The translations under genes and the position numbers were made by a program. From NCBI RefSeq assembly GCF_009389715.1, contig NC_052394.1:20214899-20278898 (forward strand): DNA of 64,000 nt. The letters are read 5' to 3'. This stretch comes from Phoenix dactylifera (Eukaryota; Streptophyta; Magnoliopsida; Arecales; Arecaceae). This document shows, piece after piece, positions 12,733-23,071 of this stretch. The notes beneath the pieces are model-generated. The model was not told the origin of the DNA and did not search any database. It saw only the letters and a list, made by a program, of their open reading frames with translations. Position 1 is the stretch's first letter. Each line of letters starts with the position of its first letter.

Positions 12733-12798
<66 letters not shown>
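12716..12798. repeat. Compound microsatellite (CTC)n(CT)n(AC)n
   Basis: A CTC-type run is followed by about sixteen CT units and about fourteen AC units without interruption. Long open frames reading Leu-Ser or Arg-Glu repeats on either strand here are a product of the microsatellite, not genes. Confidence 0.95.
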
Positions 12799-12800
<2 letters not shown>

Positions 12801-12802
12801 CA

Positions 12803-12829
12803 CCCGGTGTACCTCAGTGGTACACCGGG
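12803..12829. repeat. 11-bp inverted repeat (hairpin) beside the microsatellite
   Basis: CCCGGTGTACC (12803-12813) and its exact reverse complement (12819-12829) are separated by TCAGT. The hairpin lies directly after the AC run. It could be the terminus of a foldback element, but I found no matching distant arm. Confidence 0.7.
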
Positions 12830-13063
12830 CAAATAATATTCCACCAGGTGGACATTCGGGCCACCTCGATGCAGGGAGAAAAAAAGGAAGCAAACCGCCA
12901 CTGCCTCCGCACCCCACGACGCCGCCGTTCGCCCCGACATGATCCACCTCATCCCTCCAAGCACATTCAGTCGAGCGCTCCTCCTCCTCTTGGCGATGAC
13001 CTGAAGGTCGCTTGCGAGACCCTGGCAGAAGCCGGTGGCCGGGGATCCATCTTCGGTGGCGGC

Positions 13064-13175
13064 GGAGGACCCAGACCTTTCGATAGAGTCGTTCGAGGTC
13101 TTGATCGGGGACAAGATCGAGTGGACGGACCTGAACACCGTTTACGATCGAGAGGAGGAGCATAGCGAATCATGA
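13064..13175 (+). pseudogene. Possible captured coding fragment, unknown family
   Basis: One frame of this GC-rich stretch reads ESFEVLIGDKIEWTDLNTVY followed by DREEEHSES and a stop. The composition looks like real protein (an amphipathic, acidic segment), and the surrounding 12830-13330 region is far richer in G+C than its AT-rich neighbours. There is no start codon, no upstream exon and no clear downstream continuation, so it may be a gene fragment carried in by a transposon or by repair. I do not recognise the family. Confidence 0.3.
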
Positions 13176-13744
13176 GGAGGAGCACGGCCCTCATCATGAA
13201 TGGAACCGTCGGCGAGGCATGAGGAGGAGCATGGGCTCATGGCCCTCGTCGCCCCCCCCTTCGCCTCTACTATTTCCAAGGTCGTTGTGGCCCAGATCTG
13301 CTGTCTCACCATTGGGCACGCCGCCGTGGTTCCGTTAGGCTCGGGCTAGGAGCCAGAGCTGGAATTGCTGAGGTGGCCAGAATATTTACATGAAATCATT
13401 TTATTGGCCCGGTGTAGGTTATAATATCTCCATGGCGACAGAAGGAGACAAGTTAGTATAACTGAGAATGAGCCACCTGTTGTAATTGTAATTGTCTCCC
13501 CTAGTTGTGATGGTAAGGCACCTAATGTTCCAACCATGAGAAATATTATTTAGGAATTTAACAAGAGGAAACTAGATGGTGCAGCTAATCTTACAACCAA
13601 TACTGTGGATCCCAGCTCTTGTACTAAGAAAACAAAATATTATAATGCTAGCATATCATGAGGCAGGAGGAGGAGATTGGTGTAATTAGAGCACAGCCCA
13701 ACACAAAATAGAGTAATACCAGTAATCCTACTACGACTTATGTA

Positions 13745-14335
13745 AAAAATTTCTGTCTTTTTTTTTTTTGCTAAAACAGGTGATTCATATTAGACGGGTA
13801 CGAATACACCCAGAAGCGTCTGCAAACAAAATGTCCCGAAAAGCACCGGGTAAGTCATCCTCACCAACCCATAGGGTATCTCCCGAGTGGCGAGCCACAT
13901 ATGCCGCCACCCAGTCCGCGGCCCCATTGGCCTCCCGAGTGGCGAGCCACATAGGCCGCTTCCATCTTCTCCGGCGAGAACTCCACCACGTCCGTGAACC
14001 GCCGCTTCAGGGCCTCGAGCTCCGCCGCCGAGATCTGGTGATTTGTCCAGGACGGCACCCTCGACGGGCCCTTTGCCACATCCGCCCATGTCCGGGCCTT
14101 CTCGGCCGCCTTCAGGTGAGGTTGCGTCCCTTTCTCCCCCATCCCCACCTCCGTCGTCTCCGATTCAGCAGGGCCCCGTGCCGCCATACTCCACTGTCAC
14201 CAAGGTTAACAAGTAACAATACCCTCCCTCCTCACCACTCCAGGTGTTTGGGGAAAAGCCCCACCCACCGCACGAGATTTGGCGCACCTAGGCACCCATC
14301 CCGAGCCACTCTCTCTCTCAAAAATTTCTGTCTTT
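13745..14335 (-). mobile_element. Internally deleted LINE insertion with 16-bp target duplication
   Basis: Flanks 13745-13760 and 14320-14335 are identical 16-mers (AAAAATTTCTGTCTTT). The insert (13761-14319) is a minus-strand LINE: its poly(A) tail appears as poly(T) from 13761. The start of ORF1 is at 14187 (reads MAARGPAESETTEVG, then a KARTWADVAKG motif typical of plant LINE ORF1). The 3' end encodes the tail of the RNase H domain (EANGAADWVAAYVARHSG, then GAFRDILFADASGCIRTRLI and a stop). Endonuclease and reverse transcriptase are missing, so ORF1 is fused almost directly to the RNase H tail. A 22-bp direct repeat (13880-13901 and 13932-13953) marks the fusion point. Confidence 0.85.
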
Positions 14336-15231
14336 GTACCAAGCTTGGGCAATCACAACAAGAATTTATTGGATATACCTGTTTTTGTTATCCAAATTCC
14401 ATCCAAAAATGAATCGATCCAATCCAAAGTATATCGCTCCAAATATGGAGTAGATGTACTATAAATACAGAAGACATTGGAACCATAATACCTTTTGTTT
14501 AGCAATCAAAGATTCTAGATTCAATTTTTATAACATTTTGAAGTATTTGGATCTAAGTAATTGTATTATTGGCAGGTCTTCCTATTTTTCCCACTGCCTA
14601 TCTATTTTTTATATCCAGAAAAAAGATAGGGAGTGGAGGCAGCGGCGGTCTGTTTTTTTTTTTCCCCTCCTTACACTAAGATAGCCAGAATATTTATTAA
14701 TTGGTTGAATATTATTTGCTGGCTGAACTGGTACAGTGTGTGGGTGTAGGAGATGATATCTCGTGACCACATTGGCAACTGGAGCCTGCCACGGCTGCAT
14801 CCTCGCATGTCGGTTAGACAAACGGCTGTTTTTTTAACGACTGCATTAGGACAACTGTGAAGCAATCTTGCCGCGTAAAGTCGAAACAATTTGGTAGCCG
14901 GCCTTTCCAGCGACATGGGTGGCCACCAAAAAGCAGCTGGCTGGAGGCTGAAGCCGTAGTGCCTAAAATTGTAATGAAGCTCAAGGACAACCAAATCCAG
15001 ACAAGTGTGGAGATTTTCCTAGCTATGTTAACTTTGCCCGCTTCATGTTAGTTTGGCAGCTTTTGCTTGGGGCCAGTCTCAAATATCCCATAGAATATAG
15101 AATACTGAATATAGGAGGGGATGGTGCCATGTACAAATTGAAGGGCATGTGTGCCGCAAATTAGACATCATGGAAAATCTATCAAAGTTGTTAGCTTTGC
15201 CTCTTTAACCTTCTCTCTCTCTTCCCGCGCC
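14336..15231. other. Intergenic, no gene seen
   Basis: This spacer is mixed in composition, with short meaningless open frames. I see no exon chain, RNA gene or element terminus. Confidence 0.5.
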
Positions 15232-15350
15232 ACCCCCCTCCCCCCCCCCCCTACCTATATATATGTATGCATGCATGTGTATGTATCTGTATGTATTTAT
15301 GTATGTATATGTATATATGTATGTATGTATGAATATGTATGTATGTATTA
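15232..15350. repeat. Poly(C) followed by a degenerate (TATG)n microsatellite
   Basis: A run of C residues passes into imperfect TATG, TGCA and TATA units up to about 15350. This is simple sequence only. Confidence 0.9.
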
Positions 15351-15601
15351 AAAACTAATTCTAATTCTTCGGATGGAGAAATTCACTTTCTTATCTCATT
15401 GATAGAAGAATTGTGAGGCTTTTTCTCTATGGTGGTTTAGTTTAGAATTGAACCCATTAAAAAATACTTTATCTCAAACTGGCAAAATATGGTGGAGGCA
15501 ACACATTAAAAACCCACAACTTCTTGGAGTTATCCTGCACTTGGAAAAAGAAGTAGAAAAAAAAAATAATCATTTTTTTTTAAATTTGAAATAATGTGAT
15601 A

Positions 15602-15666
15602 AGTGAACGACGGGAATTGAACCCACACATGGTGTCTACTGCCCTGATCCGCTTAGCTACATCCAC
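15602..15666 (-). pseudogene. Plastid-derived trnH-GUG relic with the anticodon deleted (NUPT)
   Basis: Read on the minus strand, the acceptor, D-arm and T-arm of a plastid trnH-GUG are recognisable: GTGGATGTAGCTAAGCGGAT, then GGGTTCAATTCCCGTCGTTC. Compared from memory with plastid trnH, 9 nt spanning the GUG anticodon are missing (65 instead of 74 nt), and several differences are C-to-T or G-to-A changes expected of decaying methylated DNA. It cannot be a working tRNA. The A/T-rich sequence just left of it (from about 15585, perhaps 15500) and a few bases to its right may belong to the same plastid insertion, but I cannot set those limits. Confidence 0.75.
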
Positions 15667-15670
15667 ACAT

Positions 15671-15800
15671 TATATGTGTGTGTGTGTGTATGTTTATATA
15701 TGTATATAGATATACACACACACATGCATATATTTGTATGTATGTATGTGTTTGTATATATATCCATATATCTCTATATGTATATATGTATGTATGCATG
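15671..15800. repeat. (TG)n, (TA)n and (CA)n simple sequence
   Basis: Alternating TG, TA and CA tracts and TATG units begin immediately beside the trnH relic. This is simple sequence only. Confidence 0.9.
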
Positions 15801-16393
15801 GAATATGTATGTGCGACATAAATTGCCTCCACGTGTGTTGTTGGATTGCAAAAGTTAAATAGTGATGGCAGGCGAAAGACCCTGGAACTCCCATGCAGAT
15901 TTTTCTCTATGATTTTTTGTTCTTTCTTGCATCCAATTTGAAGTTTGGCAGCTCTAAAGTCTATATTAGAACTAAGTAATTCTACCCACAAGGAAGCTAC
16001 TCAGAATTCACACATAGCAACTATTGTTTCACATGCAAAGGAAACTAACATTTGTTTTGACTCTTCAACTTAATGACTTAACAATATAGGTTGAGCGTGA
16101 TCTCTTATTTACAGAAAATGAGCTCAGTCAAATCTCCAAATGCAACACATCCTAATTTTATTTTTATTAATTTAACACATTTTTTTACTTGGGACTTACG
16201 AAACTCACAGGACCAATTTACCCTTTGCTTAATGAATAGAGGTTCAATTATAATTGGTTATTTTTTTTATTTTTTTTTATTTTTAACCCTTGGACTTTCA
16301 ACAAAGACACAAAACTAAGTCATTATCATGAGCTAGTATTAATAGGAGCAAAATTATTTAGGGATGTTTTTGTGATTTCCGCGGCACGGAGGA
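15801..16393. other. Intergenic, no gene seen
   Basis: This AT-rich spacer lies upstream of the WRKY promoter. T-runs occur at 16261-16283. No feature is supported. Confidence 0.5.
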
Positions 16394-16473
16394 GGTCAAG
16401 AAGGATATCAGGACACTACGGCCCTCGGCCGCCGGTCAAACCCACGAGTTTTGACCAGCAATTCAACGGTCAA
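16394..16473 (+). promoter_or_regulatory. Cluster of four W-boxes upstream of the WRKY gene
   Basis: TTGACC or its complement GGTCAA occurs at 16394-16399, 16434-16439, 16451-16456 and 16468-16473, that is four sites in 80 bp, ending about 207 bp before the ATG. W-boxes are the binding sites of WRKY proteins, and promoters of WRKY33-type genes are known to be WRKY-bound. The cluster therefore suggests self- or cross-regulation. Confidence 0.75.
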
Positions 16474-16680
16474 GTTTTCCACCCTCGCTATCTCCTTCTA
16501 AGAAGATGCCCCCGGCTCACCTTTGCCCATTTACCTAATACGTAACCCAGTAGTCCAATATCACCAATCCCCATCCTCCCCTTCCCTTCTCTCAGCCATA
16601 TTCCACCTCTCCTCCTCCCCGACTCCATTCCAACTCCCTCTCTTCCTCTAATTCTTCCCTTCTTCTGGTCTCTCCTCCCT

Positions 16681-19464
16681 ATGGCTTCCTCCACGAGGAG
16701 TTTAGAGACCTCGGCCAATTCCCAGTCAGCCACCTTCTCCTTCCCGACGTCCACTTCCTTCTCCGAGCTCCTCCTGGGTGCTGGAAATAATGATGGCGAG
16801 GACCGGGCGATGACCGGGGCCAGCCGGGGGTTCTCTGGCAGTATGGTAAACAGTGGAGCAGCTGGTCCGAAGTTCAAGTCCATAACTCCTCCTTCACTGC
16901 CTATATCTCCACCTCCTATCTCTCCATCCTCCTACTTTGCCATTCCACCCGGCCTCAGCCCGACGGATTTCTTAGACTCTCCTGTTCTCCTCTCCTCTAA
17001 CGTAAGAAGATGAAATAATACAGTCTCTCCTTGTCTGCATATTTTTATGATTATATATTTCACGAGTTACTTCTTATGCTATAATTTCGTTTTGGAAAAA
17101 ATAATCCTCTCTTCCTATTTTATGAAGCTATTTTAATGGAATTTTAGGTACTACAATTGGTTCCTCCGCTGTCCAGCTTTTGCATGATAATATTCAGTCT
17201 GTTTAGATGTCTTGTTGACCTTCCTACCTTCATTTTATTTTCCATCCCACTTTTATTATTGTGATGATGATAAGAGAAATTTTGGGGTTCGTTTTCATGA
17301 TTTCCTATTACAGCTAAAATCTGTTCCTCTAAATCCACAAGGATCTCTTTTGAATTCAAACTCCTCAATATTGCTTGATTGATTGATTGGTTTTCTTTTC
17401 TTGGTAGCGTTACTACGTGATTTCATGCATGTTTTGGGACAAATTGTAGTTTGTCTTGAACAACCCCAACTAGCCCCTCTTTCGGCCCCCTTTTCTTGCA
17501 GCATCATTTAATTTGTGCCTTCCAACTGTTGTGTTGAGATGTCTAGTCTTTCTGATTCATGGGTTGACCGACTTATACATCTATTAGGTATCTGTCAATT
17601 ATTCCATAAATGATGCTCTACTAATTAATCTGCGTTGAATATCTTTTGATAGATTCTGCAATCTCCAACAACCGGTACTTTTGCGACACAAACTTTTAAT
17701 TGGAGGGGACCTGCTGTTGATTATCAGCAAGGCATCAAACAGGAAAATGAGGCCTACTCTGAATTCTTTTTCCAAACCCAAGCAAGTAATGGGACCATGC
17801 AAACATCATCCCTCTACCCTTCGTCAATGCCCATTTCTTTGGTATGTGCCCCAGTCTCCTCTTTTATAATCACTGCTCTTGTATGTTCTTTTCATTTACT
17901 GATCTCTGACATGAAATATTTTTGATATTATAAGACCTTATATGATTCTAATGCATACATCTTGCTTCTCTTTATGCTGATGTAGGATCAACAATCATTC
18001 AGTTACCAACAACACAGCAACAATGCCTACACTAAATCTGAATTCGTCGCTCCCAGCCAAACGAGTTCTTCTGGAATTCCAACCTCACAAGCGAATATCC
18101 AAGTTAACAATGGCGGCTACCAATCTAACGTGAGTCATTCTGGTCAAGCTGCTCAAACCCTAAGAGCGCAGAGGAGGTCAGATGACGGCTACAACTGGAG
18201 AAAGTATGGGCAGAAGCAGGTGAAAGGAAGCGAGAACCCTCGCAGCTACTACAAGTGCACTTTCCCGAATTGCCCGACAAAGAAGAAGGTAGAGAGGTCG
18301 TTAGATGGACAGATTACGGAGATTGTGTACCGGGGTTCCCACAACCACCCAAAGCCTCAGGCCACCAGAAGGAACTCGGCTTCCTCTCAAGCAGTTCAGG
18401 CTTCGGGTGCTGCTGAAGCAGCCGATCATTCTTTCAAGGCACAATCAGGCATACTGATTGACTCCGTTCCGACACCGGAAAATTCTTCAGCATCTTTTGG
18501 TGATGACGAACTTGATATTAGTAAATCAGGTGCTGATGAGTTCGATGAAGGCGAACCGGATGCTAAGCGATGGTAAGCATTTTCTTTTGTTAATCAGACT
18601 TTAAGAAGAGTAGTATTGTGAAGGGGGAGCGAAGTGAAATAATGTCTTCCTTTGTTTTCCAGGAAGAAAGAAGGCGAGAATGAGGGAATTTCAGCCGTGG
18701 GCAATAGGACAGTTCGGGAGCCGAGAGTGGTGGTTCAAACCACAAGTGATATCGATATCCTTGACGATGGGTATCGGTGGAGAAAATATGGGCAGAAGGT
18801 GGTGAAGGGGAATCCGAATCCAAGGTACGAATTATTATAAGCATGTTCATGGTACACAAATTAGTATAACTGAGTTTAATTAGCAGGTCTATATATCTTT
18901 TTTTTTCTTGAGCTCTTTGGTTACTTGCTTCATGTATAGGGAAAATATAACGTCTAGTGCATGATGTAAATCCTCTTCATTAGAATCGGTGACTAATATC
19001 GGTTCCATGCTACCTATAGGAGCTACTACAAATGCACCACAGTGGGTTGCCCGGTGAGGAAGCATGTGGAGAGGGCATCCCATGATCTCAGGGCAGTGAT
19101 CACGACCTACGAAGGCAAGCACAACCACGACGTTCCCGCCGCTCGTGGAAGCGGAGTCAGTAGGCCTTCAACAGACAGCAACAACTTCACCACGGCTATT
19201 AAACCCTCAGCAATGGTGAATCATCCTAATCGAATCGCTGCTAATTCTCTTTTTAGTGACAGAACAAGTGCTTCTGTGAGCCATGCTCCATTTACACTCG
19301 AGATGCTGCAGACCCCAGCAGGGAGCAATATTGGATTCTCTGGATTTGATAACTCGATGAATTCTTACATGAATCAGCAGCACCAGAGACACATGGAGGG
19401 TGTGTTCTCGAAAACAAAGGAAGAGCCAAGGGATGACTTGCTTTTCGAGTCATATCTATGCTGA
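16681..19464 (+). CDS. WRKY33: Group I WRKY transcription factor, WRKY33-like
   Basis: Five exons: 16681-17001, 17653-17841, 17986-18572, 18663-18824 and 19020-19464, all GT-AG and in phase, encoding 567 residues. The N-terminal part has the serine-proline segment typical of WRKY33/25/26 proteins ([20 protein letters not shown]), which mitogen-activated kinases phosphorylate in known members. Two WRKY domains follow, each with WRKYGQK and a C2H2 finger (first: [20 protein letters not shown] with the HNH end; second: [20 protein letters not shown] with [10 protein letters not shown]). The last intron splits the conserved Arg codon of the second domain, as in group I genes. The protein should bind W-boxes in the nucleus and act in defence and stress responses. 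The exact orthologue (WRKY33, 24, 25 or 26) is uncertain. Confidence 0.93.
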
Positions 19465-20959
19465 GATTTATAGGAGGGAAAAGCAATAAACGCAGTTGGT
19501 TCTACTAGTTAGGATTCTCATCATACATTTTATAGGCTTTTTGGGTGTAAATGGAGTCAAAGTGGTATAGAAGATCTAATCTCATTTTTTCATTTGTTTT
19601 GAGGCCCAAACCAGGCCTCTCTTACTCCTGAATGAATAGCATCAAGGAGGGAAAGAAAGAGGAACTAATAGATTTGAGCAAGTCCAATATTCATGTTGTA
19701 CCACAGGATCTTGTGAAAGGTTTAAGAAAGGAAATTTTCACAGAATCTATCAGATATGTGAATAACGGTAAAACTTTAATGCACCCAAATCACAACCCAA
19801 AAGCTAGGGGCGCCATTTGCACATGCACATAAAAATTATATAACTTGATGCCTTGTGGCAGTGAATTAGTACCCAATCTTTCTCTCTCTCTCTCTCTCTC
19901 TCGCGTGCGCTTGTCATTGCGTATCCGTGCACTCGCTTGTAAAAATGGTTTGACATACTATAGCTTGAATAGTAGCTTGTTTATATCAAGCCTTCAATAA
20001 GGAGCGGGGAGAAAAAAAATACTTACAATGACGGCGCACTTTATTTGAAGGAACCTCTAGGACAAGCTTGATTAGTTTATTGCCAAGTGTTAAGGAAATT
20101 TTGTATATATTACAAGTGGCGTTGCTTGACTTCGTATAAAATTGCCTTGCGTACGTACAAACTTGGGATTAACGATTTTCTAGCATTTACAGTGACATTG
20201 TGTGATAGCACCAGTTATTTGCATCTATGAAGGCATGTTCTTCAATATAAAATCAAAAGGATCGTTGAAATATTCAACAACTTTGGGCAATAAGAACTGC
20301 TCCAACTTTGCAAGCCTTTCTTCCCTCACAAATACAGTCAAATCAACTCATCCTATCTTATGTTGGAGCAAAATAGATGCTAATAACATGCAAATCTTTT
20401 CAAATAACAATGAAAAATAGAGCTGAACAATGAGGCACAAAATAGGCTCAAAACCACTATAAAATCCTTCATTTCAACCATTAAAAACTGAAATATAACT
20501 TACAAATATGGAGAAAATCAGCAACTAGGAAGATGTTTTTTCTTCTTGTAATCTTCTTTCTTTTAACACAAAATCTGCTCAAGGAGTTTCTTCTATCAAG
20601 CTCTCACCACTCTCTTTTTATTTTTCAAAGAGAAACTCAAAAGACACCCTCATACCATAAAACCCATGGGCTAATTTTTCTTCTTTTTTTAATATAAAGT
20701 AGGACCTACAAAGAGACCATTAAGTACACTAAGAAACCAGAAAATTACATAAAATGCCATAGACTAAAAAGTCGAAGAAACCAATTAAATTGGGTTTAAA
20801 TTTCCAACATCTTAGTGACCTCAAAAGAAGCTTCGGCAATCACTTAATTCCAAATTCCCATTGTTGTTTCTTGTTTAAACAAGATATGTAGTCTTCCAAA
20901 CATGTGAAAGCGGATCCACGTAAAAGCATTTAGAGTCTCCTTTTGATTTCATATGATTA
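19465..20959. other. WRKY 3' UTR and intergenic sequence
   Basis: The 3' UTR probably covers the first few hundred bases. A (CT)n microsatellite lies at 19880-19902. The rest is AT-rich and uninformative; the part next to 20960 may include the decayed tail of the minus-strand LINE. Confidence 0.45.
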
Positions 20960-22625
20960 CAAATTGCTTTTCTACGTAGCCAGCTTGTTTTCCATTCTTT
21001 GTAAGAGGACCATCCAGTCAGATTTTGAAGGTCTACCACCCCTGAGTGGGAGGCCAAGGTATTTTAGGGGAGGCGAGATCAGCGGAAAATTCAATCCATA
21101 AGCACACACCTCCAAAGTTTGACCTGTGCCCAAGGGAAGAAACCGAGCTCTTGTGGCTGTTAATGGATAGCCTAGAGACTAGCTCGAAACATATATAAGA
21201 GGATCACTTTGAGGACTGCACAGTACTTTGCCTCCGCTTTAAGAAAAATCAAGGTGTCATCCGCATATTGCATGATCTTTGTGCCACCAGCAATCCATGG
21301 GTTCCCCAGTCCTTCATAAATCCTTGTCGAAGCAGCATCATTAAGCATTCTATATAAGGTGTCTACTGCAAGAATGAAAAGGAAGGGAGAGAGTGGATCA
21401 CCTGTCTCAATCCCCTCCTGCAGAAAATCCAATCCCCCAGCTCGCTATTAATATTTACAGCAATTTTGCTTGTGAGAAGAATATTTTCAACCCAACTGAT
21501 AAATAAGCGTGGGAATTTTTCCATAGTGAGGACTTTGAGAAGATATCTAGGGTTGATTCGATCAAAATCCTTCATGAAGTCCAGTTTGTAAACCGCTCCT
21601 TCTCTGTCTTGCACTTTCTTGAATTATGCAATATTTCATTTGCACAGAGGAAATTATCCATAATAGATCTCCCTTTGATGAAGGCAGGCTGAGCAGGATC
21701 GATAAGTCTATCAAGAAAAGGTTGAATCCTGTTCACTAGAACCTTGGATATAATTGTGATGCAGCTGTGGATTAGACTGATGGGCCAAAAAATTGTAGGG
21801 AATTGCATGGTTGAGTCCAGCCAAGTCCAACTTTTTCTGATACAACTGTCGGAAAGAAAGAGGATGTCTCCAAAAATCATTCGATAATGACTGAAGCACA
21901 CCTGGGGTTGGGTGTACTAATTTGGATTGCTGTAGGCCTGCTATCCAACAATCATTCGATATCAAACAGTCTCTAACTATTCTCTTTTTCACTGGCTCCC
22001 CAAGACCACAGACGTTCCAACTAATAATAGTCATACTTGAAGGGCCAAGACAACATTGATATCCAAATAAACATAGGAAGCATAATGACTGAAAACCAGA
22101 ACGAGTGCGAGCAACATACGTAGAAAGACTCATATCCACCCCCACAGGTACAGGAGGGATTCTTCTACTAGGTACAAACAAACTGGGACCATCATAATAA
22201 CTTCCAACTTATAATATCCGTAACAACTTCATCCAGGATACAGTAGACGATTAAACTGAGCTTAAAGAGGCTCTGCTCTCCTCCATGCAATGGATGATTT
22301 GAACAATCTTCTCAACTTCATCAGAATCCAATATCTTCACCCCAGAAAGCCTCGCCCATTCCACCAACTTGTCTGGGTCAACAGATTTCAAGAGCAAGTG
22401 AAGCTTGGCAACCTCAGACTGGAGACTCTCCGAGAAAGCGTGCCGGTGGACCTCGTTGCTAAAACTCGGCTCGGCGTCTGACAGGGGTACAGGAGGCTTG
22501 CCAGTGGCACATTTCTTCTTCTTTGCCGAGAGAAGCTTGGCTCTTGTAATCTTGAGTCTATGAAGGGCTTTCAGTATATAATGCAACCTCTCAAGAGGGC
22601 TTCTCCACCCTTTTGCCAGTTTCAT
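20960..22625 (-). mobile_element. Decayed L1-type LINE
   Basis: Minus-strand fragments appear in order. A possible ORF1-like piece (22625-22251, 124 residues, starts MKLAKGWRSPLERL) comes first. The start of an endonuclease (about 22035, MTIISWNVCGLGEPVKKRIV) follows. Reverse transcriptase pieces come next: ISKVLVNRIQPFLDRLIDPAQPAFIKGRSI near 21760-21660, the GDPLSPFLFI segment and the YADDTLIF active site near 21400-21240, and the thumb motif PPLKYLGLPLRGGRPSKSDW near 21080-21010. Frames change between pieces. Most of the endonuclease and the front of the reverse transcriptase are deleted, and no RNase H remains. The element is dead. I did not find target duplications. Confidence 0.8.
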
Positions 22626-23071
22626 TCTTTTTTTTTTTTTTTTGAAGATTAACTATAGGGTATATAGCCAAGGTTTTTATTTATTTACTAATATAAATAT
22701 GTACAGTGGTCGATCTTGAAAAAAAAAAAATGGGGTCTCTAAACACATAAGGAAAGAAGAGAGAGAGAGAGAGGTGAATCCTGCAAACCATGCCACTATC
22801 CTTGCATTCATTGCTCAGCTATATCCCACGCGTTGCACTGCTGATGGTGGATTATCTTTTATTGGAAGTCCGGAGTATGAGCACGAAGTTTGTTTAAAAG
22901 TTAACAACGGGTTCACAAGTCCATATTAAATAACAAATTCCAGATAAACAACTGCCATATGCCTTGTCACATTTGCGAACTTGTGCTCATATGGAAGAAA
23001 TAAAAGATGTTCGTTCAAGCAAAAGTAAAAACAAAAGGGAGAAATGAAAAATGAAGAACAAGCGAATATGA
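22626..23071. other. Spacer between LINE debris and CASP-like gene
   Basis: A poly(T) run at about 22627-22643 may be the tail of another minus-strand retroelement. GA repeats lie near 22759-22772. The 3' UTR of the CASP-like gene occupies part of the right side. No gene is seen. Confidence 0.5.

Noticed and set aside
12585-13163. Minus-strand open frame of 192 codons with Val-Cys and Arg-Glu repeats
   Set aside because: The repeats are the translated AC and CT microsatellite. The rest has no similarity I recognise.
13768-14412. Plus-strand open frame of 214 codons
   Set aside because: It is antisense to the deleted LINE, whose target duplications and coding pieces are on the other strand.
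15602-15666. A working tRNA-His gene
   Set aside because: The anticodon and part of its stem are deleted, and several stem pairs are broken.
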